Positions 1 to 4,674 of a stretch of DNA of 7,282 nt are shown here, piece after piece. The notes under the pieces are model-generated. The model worked only from the letters and a program-made list of their open reading frames with translations, did no database searches and was not told where the DNA came from. Source of the stretch: an uncultured Clostridia bacterium (lineage in GTDB: Bacteria; Bacillota; Clostridia; Oscillospirales; Acutalibacteraceae); contig CALCYI010000044.1 of NCBI GenBank assembly GCA_937907605.1, positions 1 through 7,282 on the forward strand, given 5' to 3'. Positions within the stretch are counted from its first letter, which is position 1. Every line of letters begins with the position of its first letter. The translations under genes and the position numbers were made by a program.

Positions 1-397
1 CCGCTTTTTCCAAATCAATATCGTCATCCGTATCGGAAAACAATCCGTGCGAGCCGAGTTTTTCAACGCCCGGGCGCTCTGCAACGTAATGCATAAGCGT
101 TTTTAAATCAGCGATTGTATCTGCATTTCTTTCTGCGATTGCATAGAGCAATTCCGACGCATTCGCCTTCGTCATATTCTTTACATATGAATTAAACTCG
201 GGATACATACAGATGTCAGGATAGTGACGGAAGGCTCTGTAAATTAAATCATCCTGCTGTTTTGTACTCGGATTATGCTCGGCATTGGTATCCAACTTTT
301 CAACGCCTTCACGCGTCGCCATATATTTCAACAGCTTGCCCGTGCCTTTTGTACGGTTGCCATTATAGTACTGTGTTCTTACAACTATCTTAGCCAT
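1..397 (-). CDS. MobP3-type relaxase, N-terminal part (runs off window)
   Basis: This is the first 132 codons of a protein whose rest lies beyond the left edge. The translation begins MAKIVVRTQYYNGNRTKGTG and contains KYMATREGVEKL (residues 24-35), echoed by HYVAERPGVEKL-GSHGLF (103-120). These phrases are typical of MobP3-family conjugative relaxases of Firmicutes, which nick one DNA strand at oriT and lead it into the recipient cell. The catalytic region is only partly in view, so activity cannot be judged. The start is ATG at 397-395, with AAAGGA about 10 bases upstream. The start overlaps the stop of the preceding gene (390-797) by 8 bases, implying translational coupling. Family recognition is by eye from the N-terminus; the MobP3 subtype is less certain than the relaxase call. 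Confidence 0.75.
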   Translation of the reverse strand, partial: MAKIVVRTQYYNGNRTKGTGKLLKYMATREGVEKLDTNAEHNPSTKQQDDLIYRAFRHYPDICMYPEFNSYVKNMTKANASELLYAIAERNADTIADLKTLMHYVAERPGVEKLGSHGLFSDTDDDIDLEKA

Positions 398-797
398 ATC
401 TTGGTTCGTCCTTTACGCTTTCAAGCGTAATGATTCCATTATTTTCAGCAACTAATTTTGAAATATATTCCCGCAACTCTTCAAGAAGTTCATCACTTAT
501 TTCATATTCGCCGCCGATAATTTTTGTTGTCATTCCCGTTTCAACTGTGAGCTTAAACAGCATATCACAGATGTTTTTCTCTACGCCGCCGATGACATTT
601 TTAATGCTGCGGTTGATAACAGGCGAGAGATAATCCAGGCTTTCCTGCTGATACAAATAGCCGATATAGAAATCAATAGCCGTGCAAACGAAATCACTTT
701 TTGACGTGCAGTTTGATAAAGGCATTGCATTTTCCATTTTCTGAATTTGCGAAGGTCTTTGCCAATATGAAAATCTTTGTTTCTTCTCTTTTGCCAT
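390..797 (-). CDS. Ribbon-helix-helix-like relaxosome accessory protein
   Basis: A 135-residue protein directly upstream of and overlapping the relaxase. The chosen start is the ATG at 797-795 (MAKEKKQRFSYWQRPS), preceded by AGGGAG at good spacing. The same frame stays open to 842, but the ATG there lacks a comparable site and would sit in the possible oriT. Residues about 8-48 have a short strand followed by a helix with the pattern SDFVCTAIDFYIGYL, resembling the strand-helix-helix of Arc/CopG-like DNA-binding proteins. The C-terminal half is acidic and helical (SDELLEELREYISKLV, 101-115). Proteins in this position commonly bind oriT and recruit the relaxase (MobC-like role), which is inferred here from context. 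Orthology is not recognised by name. Confidence 0.6.
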   Translation of the reverse strand: MAKEKKQRFSYWQRPSQIQKMENAMPLSNCTSKSDFVCTAIDFYIGYLYQQESLDYLSPVINRSIKNVIGGVEKNICDMLFKLTVETGMTTKIIGGEYEISDELLEELREYISKLVAENNGIITLESVKDEPRYG

Positions 798-932
798 AGT
801 GTAAAAACTCCCTAAATTAAATAGACGCTCTTTGGGTGACACCGAAAAACCTTGAAAACAGTCGGCTCTGCCGTCTGCAGTATTCCGTGCGGTGACGCCG
901 CACTTAATCCTGTTTCCAATAATTTCTTCAAA
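798..932. other. Candidate origin of transfer (oriT) with two hairpins
   Basis: This non-coding stretch sits between the HTH gene and the mobilisation genes, the usual place for an oriT. It holds a perfect 6-bp stem with a 5-base loop (gtgcgg 887-892, ccgcac 898-903). A second stem lies beside it (cag-t-cggc 859-866, gccg-t-ctg 870-877), with a T-T mismatch and a 3-base loop. The nonamers ggtgacacc (835-843) and ggtgacgcc (891-899) form a near-perfect direct repeat. On the minus strand the second hairpin is followed by TTTTC, so it could instead be a weak terminator for the HTH gene. No nic site is assigned. Confidence 0.4.
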
Positions 933-1334
933 TTATTGATGCCAGTAGTATTCAAAGTAGTCAAGCGGTTCTCCGTTTTCGTTATGAGCGAACTTTACAA
1001 GATGTCTTAACGCATCTTTTTTATCCGTGAGGTCATAGAGGGTGTAGAGATTTGTAGTCTGTTTACCGTTGATGAATCTGGGCTCAATATCAATCATCAA
1101 TTTGTCTTCTAATTCCTTCAGCGCTTTGTCAACAACAGGGCGCGACATTCCGCAACGATTTGCAAGCGTCACACGGGAAGGAAAGCACTGACCTTTGTTA
1201 TCACAAAAATATGCAAGAGCACCGTAAACGGCAAATGCTTTTGGAGAAAGATCTCTGTCAAAAATGTCAAGCGGAAGGATGAAAAAATCTCCGCGCTTGT
1301 ATTCATATTCGGGTTTCTTAAATGTATGATTCAT
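933..1334 (-). CDS. Helix-turn-helix (replication-initiator-like) DNA-binding protein
   Basis: A 133-residue protein starting at ATG 1334-1332, with AAAGGA about 8 bases upstream. After YKRGDFFILPLDIFDRDLSP (12-31) comes a helix ending in an aromatic Y-F pair (35-43), then a winged helix-turn-helix. The recognition region is FPSRVTLANRCGMSRPVVDK (51-70), followed by ALKELEDKLMID. The arrangement matches the small HTH proteins of the HTH_36 / RepA N-terminal-like group that are frequent on Gram-positive integrative elements. The protein has no room for a catalytic domain, so it is probably a regulator or origin-binding protein. It lies downstream of the repressor and zinc-ribbon genes, separated by 120 bases that carry a strong hairpin, and upstream of the mobilisation genes. 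Specific function is unknown. Confidence 0.65.
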   Translation of the reverse strand: MNHTFKKPEYEYKRGDFFILPLDIFDRDLSPKAFAVYGALAYFCDNKGQCFPSRVTLANRCGMSRPVVDKALKELEDKLMIDIEPRFINGKQTTNLYTLYDLTDKKDALRHLVKFAHNENGEPLDYFEYYWHQ

Positions 1335-1371
1335 AGTTTAATTCCTTTCATAAATATATTTTTAAACAGAA

Positions 1372-1419
1372 AACGGGTAGGTAAAAATGTCAGTTAGTCT
1401 GACACAATACCTACCCGTT
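1372..1419 (-). terminator. Strong nested hairpin, probable terminator of the repressor-zinc ribbon operon
   Basis: A perfect 12-bp inverted repeat, aacgggtaggta (1372-1383) and tacctacccgtt (1408-1419), encloses a second perfect 6-bp hairpin (tgtcag 1388-1393, ctgaca 1399-1404, 5-base loop). Read on the minus strand, the outer stem runs into TTTTCTGTTT, consistent with an intrinsic terminator after the zinc-ribbon gene. The length and nesting are more than a terminator needs, so a protein-bound site or replication origin is an alternative. A small 5-bp inverted repeat (cacat 1423-1427, atgtg 1436-1440) lies beside it. Confidence 0.5.
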
Positions 1420-1454
1420 ACTCACATGTTCACAGATGTGCGGATGCTATTTTA

Positions 1455-1703
1455 CTACGCCGATACAGTTCCTATTATCGGCACTTTTATTATTGAATTT
1501 TCATATTTTTTAGTGTCTGTGCAAAGCATAATATCTTGCTTACAACATTTGCAACGGATAATTAAATCTCCTGTGATTTCGGAATTATCTGTTATCAAAA
1601 CAGCGGTAGTTGCATTCTTAATCTCTTTGCTCCTGACCTGTAATAAAGTGCTGCCGCAGGCAGGGCACTTGATTCTCGGACGATAACTTTTCATATTATT
1701 CAT
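1455..1703 (-). CDS. Small zinc-ribbon protein, function unknown
   Basis: An 82-residue protein. It carries one CxxC pair near the N-terminus (CPACGS, residues 13-18) and a second CxxC in the middle (CKCCKQDI, about 51-58). Together these give the four-cysteine zinc ribbon seen in Com-like and other small phage or element proteins, which act as nucleic-acid binding or regulatory factors. The first ATG (1703-1701) overlaps the repressor's stop codon as ATGA, so the two are co-transcribed and probably coupled. A second in-frame ATG lies three codons later, and neither has a strong ribosome binding site. The 3' part (from the ITDNSEITGDL region onward) is hydrophobic and strand-like, with no recognised domain. 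The role is not known; the operon link to the repressor suggests regulation. Confidence 0.6.
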   Translation of the reverse strand: MNNMKSYRPRIKCPACGSTLLQVRSKEIKNATTAVLITDNSEITGDLIIRCKCCKQDIMLCTDTKKYENSIIKVPIIGTVSA

Positions 1704-2326
1704 TTTCTTAATTTCTTGATATCCTCCACGTCTTTTATTACGCTTTTGAGAACGCCTTGTACGGTGCAGTAAGGATAGCGCATATCCTCCATGTTTTTAT
1801 TCTCGGGATGAAGAATAATTTCATTATTCTTTTTATCAAAATATATTGTCTTTAAGGTGTTCGTATTATCGGGTGTAAGAGCGACAACAATATCGCCGTC
1901 AACTGCGCTTGACTGTTTTTTTATGACAAGCAAATCACCGTCATATATACCAATGTCAATCATGGATTCTCCGCTTGCACGGAGCAGATAAAAATTGCCT
2001 TTACCGAAAACAGAAACGGGTAGCTGTACGATTTCCTGTATTTCTTCAAACTCTTCTTCGGGAGAGCCGCAGGGGATACTTCCGACTAACGCAGCGCTTG
2101 AAAATTCAGCGTTCACCTTATTTGTTTTCTCGGTATGAATACTTCCGTTTTCATAATCGATCATACCTTTTTCACGCATCTCAACGAGATAACGGTAAGC
2201 GGTATTTCTTGTGATGCCGAATTCTTCGCCTATGCAAATACAGGAAGGGGACTGATTATGTTTAAGATAATATCCTTCGCAAAAATCTTTTATCCTTTGC
2301 ATCAAGCCCATGTCTTTGCTTCTCAT
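1700..2326 (-). CDS. LexA/S24-family self-cleaving repressor
   Basis: A 208-residue protein with two recognisable parts. The N-terminus (about 6-58) is a LexA-type winged helix: IKDFCEGYYLKHNQSPSC, then IGEEFGITRNTAYRYLVEMR. The C-terminus is an S24 peptidase/LexA fold with the nucleophile in ASGESM (Ser121) and the general base in TLKTIYF (Lys159). The likely self-cleavage site is LVGSIPCGSP (Cys86-Gly87). The ATG at 2326-2324 is chosen because GGAG lies 8 bases upstream; a GTG ten codons earlier falls inside the probable operator. By family knowledge, such proteins repress an element or SOS genes and cleave themselves on RecA-ssDNA filaments. Here it is most likely the element's own switch rather than chromosomal LexA, given the mobile context. 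It has its own promoter and overlaps the zinc-ribbon gene. Confidence 0.85.
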   Translation of the reverse strand: MRSKDMGLMQRIKDFCEGYYLKHNQSPSCICIGEEFGITRNTAYRYLVEMREKGMIDYENGSIHTEKTNKVNAEFSSAALVGSIPCGSPEEEFEEIQEIVQLPVSVFGKGNFYLLRASGESMIDIGIYDGDLLVIKKQSSAVDGDIVVALTPDNTNTLKTIYFDKKNNEIILHPENKNMEDMRYPYCTVQGVLKSVIKDVEDIKKLRK

Positions 2327-2350
2327 AAATTCATCTCCGAATCTTAACGA

Positions 2351-2363
2351 ATACACAATGTAT
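2351..2363. promoter_or_regulatory. Probable autoregulatory operator of the LexA-like repressor
   Basis: A dyad ATACA-CAA-TGTAT lies just downstream of the predicted start of the repressor transcript. A related half-site (aatacaatatatc, 2373-2385) covers the -10 element, giving two similar AATACA-containing sites about 24 bases apart. Their place over the promoter and early transcript is what an autorepressor would need. No matching dyad was seen elsewhere in the window. Confidence 0.45.
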
Positions 2364-2377
2364 CGGATATCAAATAC

Positions 2378-2406
2378 AATATATCATATCCCAAAAACTT
2401 TGTCAA
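2378..2406 (-). promoter_or_regulatory. Sigma-A promoter of the repressor gene
   Basis: On the minus strand, a perfect -35 TTGACA (2406-2401) is followed after exactly 17 bases by TATATT (2383-2378). The predicted start, around 2371, leaves a leader of about 45 bases before the ATG at 2326. The following sequence contains the dyad listed separately. Confidence 0.75.
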
Positions 2407-2776
2407 GACCTTTTTACTTTTTTATAATTCCTTTCAGATTTATATGGTGATATTTGTAAAAAGGATTTGGTCTAAACCTATATTAATTGTATTTCATCCG
2501 TTCAGTATTTCTCGGATGGGGTAACGGTTGTTTTGAAGATTTCTATCGTCTACAAACGAGTTTTGCAAAAAGCCGAGTCCTGAAACCCTTGAAAACACTC
2601 ACATCTAAAATTACAAAAACTTGTAAAAACGCTCAAAAACGCTTCATAGACTTTTTGCGAATTTTTTCTTTAAATTGCACGATTTTTGTATTCCTCTGAA
2701 ACGGGCTTTTAATAGTTCTGTGTAAAGATTTTGTATATGGGCAACGAATAGAAAAACTGTAATTTGTGAAAAACTC
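2407..2776. other. Gene-free divergent intergenic region
   Basis: This AT-rich stretch of about 370 bases separates the repressor promoter from the Fic control region. A 70-codon frame at 2487-2699 has no recognised domain or good ribosome binding site and looks non-coding. Visible structure is modest: a 6-bp inverted repeat (catccg 2495-2500, cggatg 2513-2518) and a short tandem aaaaacgct pair near 2626-2642. The undecamer ccttgaaaaca recurs near 850 in the candidate oriT, possibly by chance. Distal regulatory or former attachment sequence is possible; nothing firmer can be supported. Confidence 0.4.
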
Positions 2777-2828
2777 TATCGGCAAAAAATAAAATCATTA
2801 TATATTTATCGTTGATATTTTGCCGATA
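2777..2828. promoter_or_regulatory. Perfect 11-bp inverted repeat spanning the Fic promoter (operator)
   Basis: The arms TATCGGCAAAA (2777-2787) and TTTTGCCGATA (2818-2828) are exact reverse complements. Their centres are 41 bp apart, close to four helical turns, so a bound dimer or tetramer would contact one DNA face. The right arm fills the first 11 bases of the spacer between the -35 and -10 of the Fic gene. Bound protein there would block RNA polymerase. The binding protein is unknown; the Fic protein's own N-terminal HTH is a natural candidate. Confidence 0.6.
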
Positions 2829-2840
2829 ATGTGTTACAAT
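2812..2840 (+). promoter_or_regulatory. Sigma-A promoter of the Fic gene
   Basis: The -35 TTGATA (2812-2817) and -10 TACAAT (2835-2840) are separated by 17 bases. The predicted start, near 2847, leaves a leader of only about 11 bases before the ATG at 2858. The leader begins at or just before the GGGTGAT ribosome binding site. Confidence 0.65.
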
Positions 2841-2857
2841 GTTTTTGGGTGATAATA

Positions 2858-3745
2858 ATGAATTATATTTCTGTAGCAATCGCTGCTGATAACTGGGGAA
2901 TCTCTAAAAGAAGCGTCAGAAATTACTGCGCCGCCGGCAGAGTTGAAGGAGCCATTCTCAAAGGCAAAACATGGCTAATTCCCGAATCGGCGAAAAAACC
3001 GCAACGCACAAATAAATCCGTTAAAAACAATCCTCTTCTTTTTGCGCTTCAGGAGCAGAAGGCAAATTCAATTAAAGGCGGCATTTATCATAAGATCCAG
3101 ATTGAGCTGACCTATAATTCAAATCATATGGAAGGCAGCAAGCTCACGCACGATCAAACACGGTATATCTACGAAACGAATACTATCGGTATTGAAAATT
3201 CTGCAGTTAACGTTGACGATATCGTTGAGACCGTCAATCATTTCAGTTGTATTGATAAGATAATTGACAAAGCAAATACTGCGATAACGGAAAATCTTAT
3301 TAAGGAGCTTCATCAGATACTGAAAACGGGAACTGCCGACAGTAAAAAAGATTGGTTTGCAGTCGGCGACTATAAGAAACTTCCTAACGAAGTAGGAGGT
3401 ATGGAAACCGCCGCACCGGAAGATGTACACGAAAAAATCGCATCGCTGCTTGAAAAATATAACTGCAGTGAAAATAAAACGCTTGAAGAGATTATAGCTT
3501 TTCATGTTGAATTTGAAAGAATTCATCCGTTTCAGGACGGGAACGGCAGGGTGGGAAGACTTCTGTTATTCAAGGAGTGCCTGAAAAACAATATCGTTCC
3601 GTTTATTATAGACGAAGATCTGAAGCTTTTTTATTACAGAGGTTTAAAAGAATGGTCTGTTGAGAAAGGCTTTTTGATTGATACCTGTCTTACGGCACAG
3701 GACAGATTCAAAAAGTATTTGGATTACTTCCGTATCGAATACTAA
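2858..3745 (+). CDS. HTH-Fic protein, self-inhibited (class II) AMPylase-type
   Basis: A 295-residue protein. Residues 3-45 form a MerR/excisionase-like helix-turn-helix (ISVAIAADNWGISKRSVRNY ... GKTWLIPESA). The Fic domain follows, with the complete signature H223-PFQDGNGRVGR (223-234). Fic enzymes transfer AMP, or related nucleotide groups, from a nucleotide to hydroxyl residues of target proteins. The inhibitory motif (S/T)xxxE(G/N) is present before the core as SNHMEG (88-93, Glu92), which places it in class II, where the same chain blocks ATP binding. The ATG at 2858 is preferred because GGGTGAT lies upstream; an earlier in-frame ATG at 2831 falls within the promoter. It is monocistronic, with no separate antitoxin gene alongside. 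The HTH suggests autoregulation through the inverted repeat over its promoter, which is inference. The target protein is unknown. Confidence 0.85.
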   Translation: MNYISVAIAADNWGISKRSVRNYCAAGRVEGAILKGKTWLIPESAKKPQRTNKSVKNNPLLFALQEQKANSIKGGIYHKIQIELTYNSNHMEGSKLTHDQTRYIYETNTIGIENSAVNVDDIVETVNHFSCIDKIIDKANTAITENLIKELHQILKTGTADSKKDWFAVGDYKKLPNEVGGMETAAPEDVHEKIASLLEKYNCSENKTLEEIIAFHVEFERIHPFQDGNGRVGRLLLFKECLKNNIVPFIIDEDLKLFYYRGLKEWSVEKGFLIDTCLTAQDRFKKYLDYFRIEY

Positions 3746-3759
3746 AATTCGTGTTTATT

Positions 3760-3792
3760 AACGACCATTTAACGACCATTTAACGACCATTT
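3760..3792. repeat. Three tandem copies of an 11-bp unit (aacgaccattt)
   Basis: Three perfect head-to-tail copies (3760-3770, 3771-3781, 3782-3792) begin 15 bases after the Fic stop codon and are followed by atgaa. A 17-base block including the last copy recurs with one mismatch at 4209-4225, on the other side of the tRNA gene. Short tandem repeats of this style near tRNA genes are typical of arm-type sites for tyrosine integrases, which is the favoured but unproven reading. There are no spacers, so this is not a CRISPR. Confidence 0.7.
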
Positions 3793-3826
3793 ATGAACGG
3801 AAAGCCGTAGCAAAAGAGAGCGCCAG

Positions 3827-3855
3827 TTGAATAACCCAGCAATAAAAAGGATAAT
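3827..3855 (+). promoter_or_regulatory. Possible promoter of the tRNA-Thr gene
   Basis: TTGAAT (3827-3832) and GATAAT (3850-3855) are spaced by 17 bases. A start near 3862 would give a precursor leader of about 95 bases before the tRNA. The AT-rich sequence immediately before the tRNA is too close to act as its -10. The match is moderate. Confidence 0.4.
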
Positions 3856-3956
3856 AAAAACGGCTAAAAACCGCTATATATCACTATTTTAACCTTCCCA
3901 GCGCAGTTTCGTAAACGGCAGGTCATAGCAGCAAAAACGCAAAAATTTAATAATTC

Positions 3957-4032
3957 GCTACTGTGGCTCAGTTGGTAGAGCAGCGCATTCGTAATGCGCA
4001 GGCCGTCGGTTCGAGTCCGACCAGTAGCTCCA
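3957..4032 (+). tRNA. tRNA-Thr (anticodon CGT)
   Basis: A complete 76-base cloverleaf including an encoded CCA. The acceptor stem is gctactg (3957-3963) with cagtagc (4022-4028), discriminator T. The D stem is gctc/gagc. The anticodon stem gcgca/tgcgc encloses loop ttCGTaa with the anticodon at 3990-3992. The T stem is gtcgg/ccgac with loop ttcgagt. It decodes ACG. The 3' end of such a gene is a classic integration site, and 11-bp repeats lie on both sides. No second copy of the tRNA 3' end was found in the window, so an attachment core cannot be confirmed. Confidence 0.95.
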
Positions 4033-4033
4033 G

Positions 4034-4060
4034 GGCTTCCTTCTCGGAAGCCTTTATTTA
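4034..4060 (+). terminator. Intrinsic terminator of the tRNA-Thr gene
   Basis: The stem ggcttcc (4034-4040) and ggaagcc (4046-4052), with a 5-base loop, is followed by tttattta. It starts two bases after the tRNA CCA, so this is a short dedicated transcription unit. Confidence 0.85.
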
Positions 4061-4152
4061 TGCGGTTTTACGCCGCTTTTCATTTTCAAATTTGAGAAAA
4101 ATCAAGACCGAAAAATTAAAATTATTCAGCCGAATTTCTCACCATAAAAAAT

Positions 4153-4186
4153 AATCTCATCCCGAAACTTTCAGGATGAGATTTTT
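4153..4186. terminator. Bidirectional intrinsic terminator
   Basis: A perfect 10-bp stem (aatctcatcc 4153-4162, ggatgagatt 4174-4183) has an 11-base loop. T residues follow on the plus side (tttttc) and an A-rich run precedes it (aaaaaat), giving a U-tract on the minus strand. It can end plus-strand read-through from the tRNA and minus-strand transcription of the SLOG-HNH-methyltransferase operon, whose last gene stops 45 bases away. Confidence 0.8.
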
Positions 4187-4199
4187 CAGTAACTCGCTC

Positions 4200-4225
4200 A
4201 AGACCATCTAATGACCATTTATGAA
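4200..4225. repeat. Degenerate second copy of the 11-bp repeat
   Basis: The sequence aagaccatct (4200-4209) followed by aatgaccattt (4210-4220) and atgaa matches the array at 3760-3797. The block at 4209-4225 differs from 3781-3797 by a single C/T change. The two sites flank the tRNA in the same orientation, about 430 bases apart, between the end of the operon (4231) and the terminator. Integrase arm sites or the remnant of a former element end are possible. Confidence 0.55.
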
Positions 4226-4230
4226 AATAT

Positions 4231-4674
4231 TTATAAATAAATGATTTCAATATTTTCCTTTTCGGCATATTTATATGTGTTATAAGCGCCGCCGTGTTCT
4301 CTGCGGATATATGTGATTATGTAATCGGAATTTTCAACCATCCATTTGTTGCGAACGGTTATCATCGCTTTGTAATGCGCCGCATCTGATTCGGCAGGGA
4401 TAAGCAGTTCGTCATACATATCTGCATAGTAGTCTTTATGGTTTTCAATAGTGGAATTCATTTTGGGCACAACGAGGATGAGCTTAACGTCTTTATGGCT
4501 TTGCTTTACCGTCCTGACTGCGCTCGCGCTCATAGCGTCGAACCTGCCGTGATTACCGACATAGAAGGTGCTAACGCCTTTATTATCAACTAAGTCCGTT
4601 ACAACTGTTATCAGTTCGCTTTTTAGCGTGTCGGGTGCAGTGCTGTGCCCTGCGAACGTGCAACACTTGCTCAT
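4231..4674 (-). CDS. SLOG-family (YpsA/DUF1273-like) nucleotide-binding protein
   Basis: A 147-residue Rossmann-like protein. The N-terminus CTFAGHSTAPD (5-15) and YVGNHGRFDAM (38-48) are glycine-containing loops. RNKWMVENSDYIITYI (108-123) and the late glycine loop GGAYNTYKYAEKENIEII (128-145) match the SLOG/YpsA pattern. In the family these loops cradle a nucleotide or nucleotide-derived ligand, and many SLOG proteins are proposed sensors or effectors in defence and stress systems. Here the ATG begins immediately after the TAA of the nuclease gene (no spacing) and has only a weak upstream purine run, so it is probably translated by reinitiation. It is the last gene of the operon, with a terminator 45 bases downstream. 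The ligand and exact role are not known. Confidence 0.75.
   Translation of the reverse strand: MSKCCTFAGHSTAPDTLKSELITVVTDLVDNKGVSTFYVGNHGRFDAMSASAVRTVKQSHKDVKLILVVPKMNSTIENHKDYYADMYDELLIPAESDAAHYKAMITVRNKWMVENSDYIITYIRREHGGAYNTYKYAEKENIEIIYL

Noticed and set aside
798..842. Upstream ATG extending the ribbon-helix-helix-like protein by 15 residues
   Set aside because: AGGGAG correctly positions the ATG at 797-795, and the extension would run into the hairpin-rich non-coding segment.
1387..1686. 99-codon plus-strand frame
   Set aside because: It lies opposite the zinc-ribbon gene and starts inside the nested hairpin; it has no recognisable domain or ribosome binding site.
2327..2356. GTG start extending the LexA-like repressor by 10 residues
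   Set aside because: GGAG is correctly placed for the ATG at 2326, and the GTG lies inside the probable operator dyad.
2487..2699. 70-codon frame in the divergent intergenic region
   Set aside because: Low-complexity composition, no domain and no convincing ribosome binding site. It is better described as non-coding.
3119..3526. 135-codon frame antisense to the Fic gene
   Set aside because: It is a shadow of the well-supported Fic coding sequence.
3760..3792. Tandem array as a CRISPR
   Set aside because: The units are 11 bp and directly adjacent, with no spacers and no cas genes.
3963..4154. 63-codon plus-strand frame beginning MAQLVEQR
   Set aside because: It is the translation of the tRNA-Thr gene and its terminator, a familiar artefact, not a protein gene.
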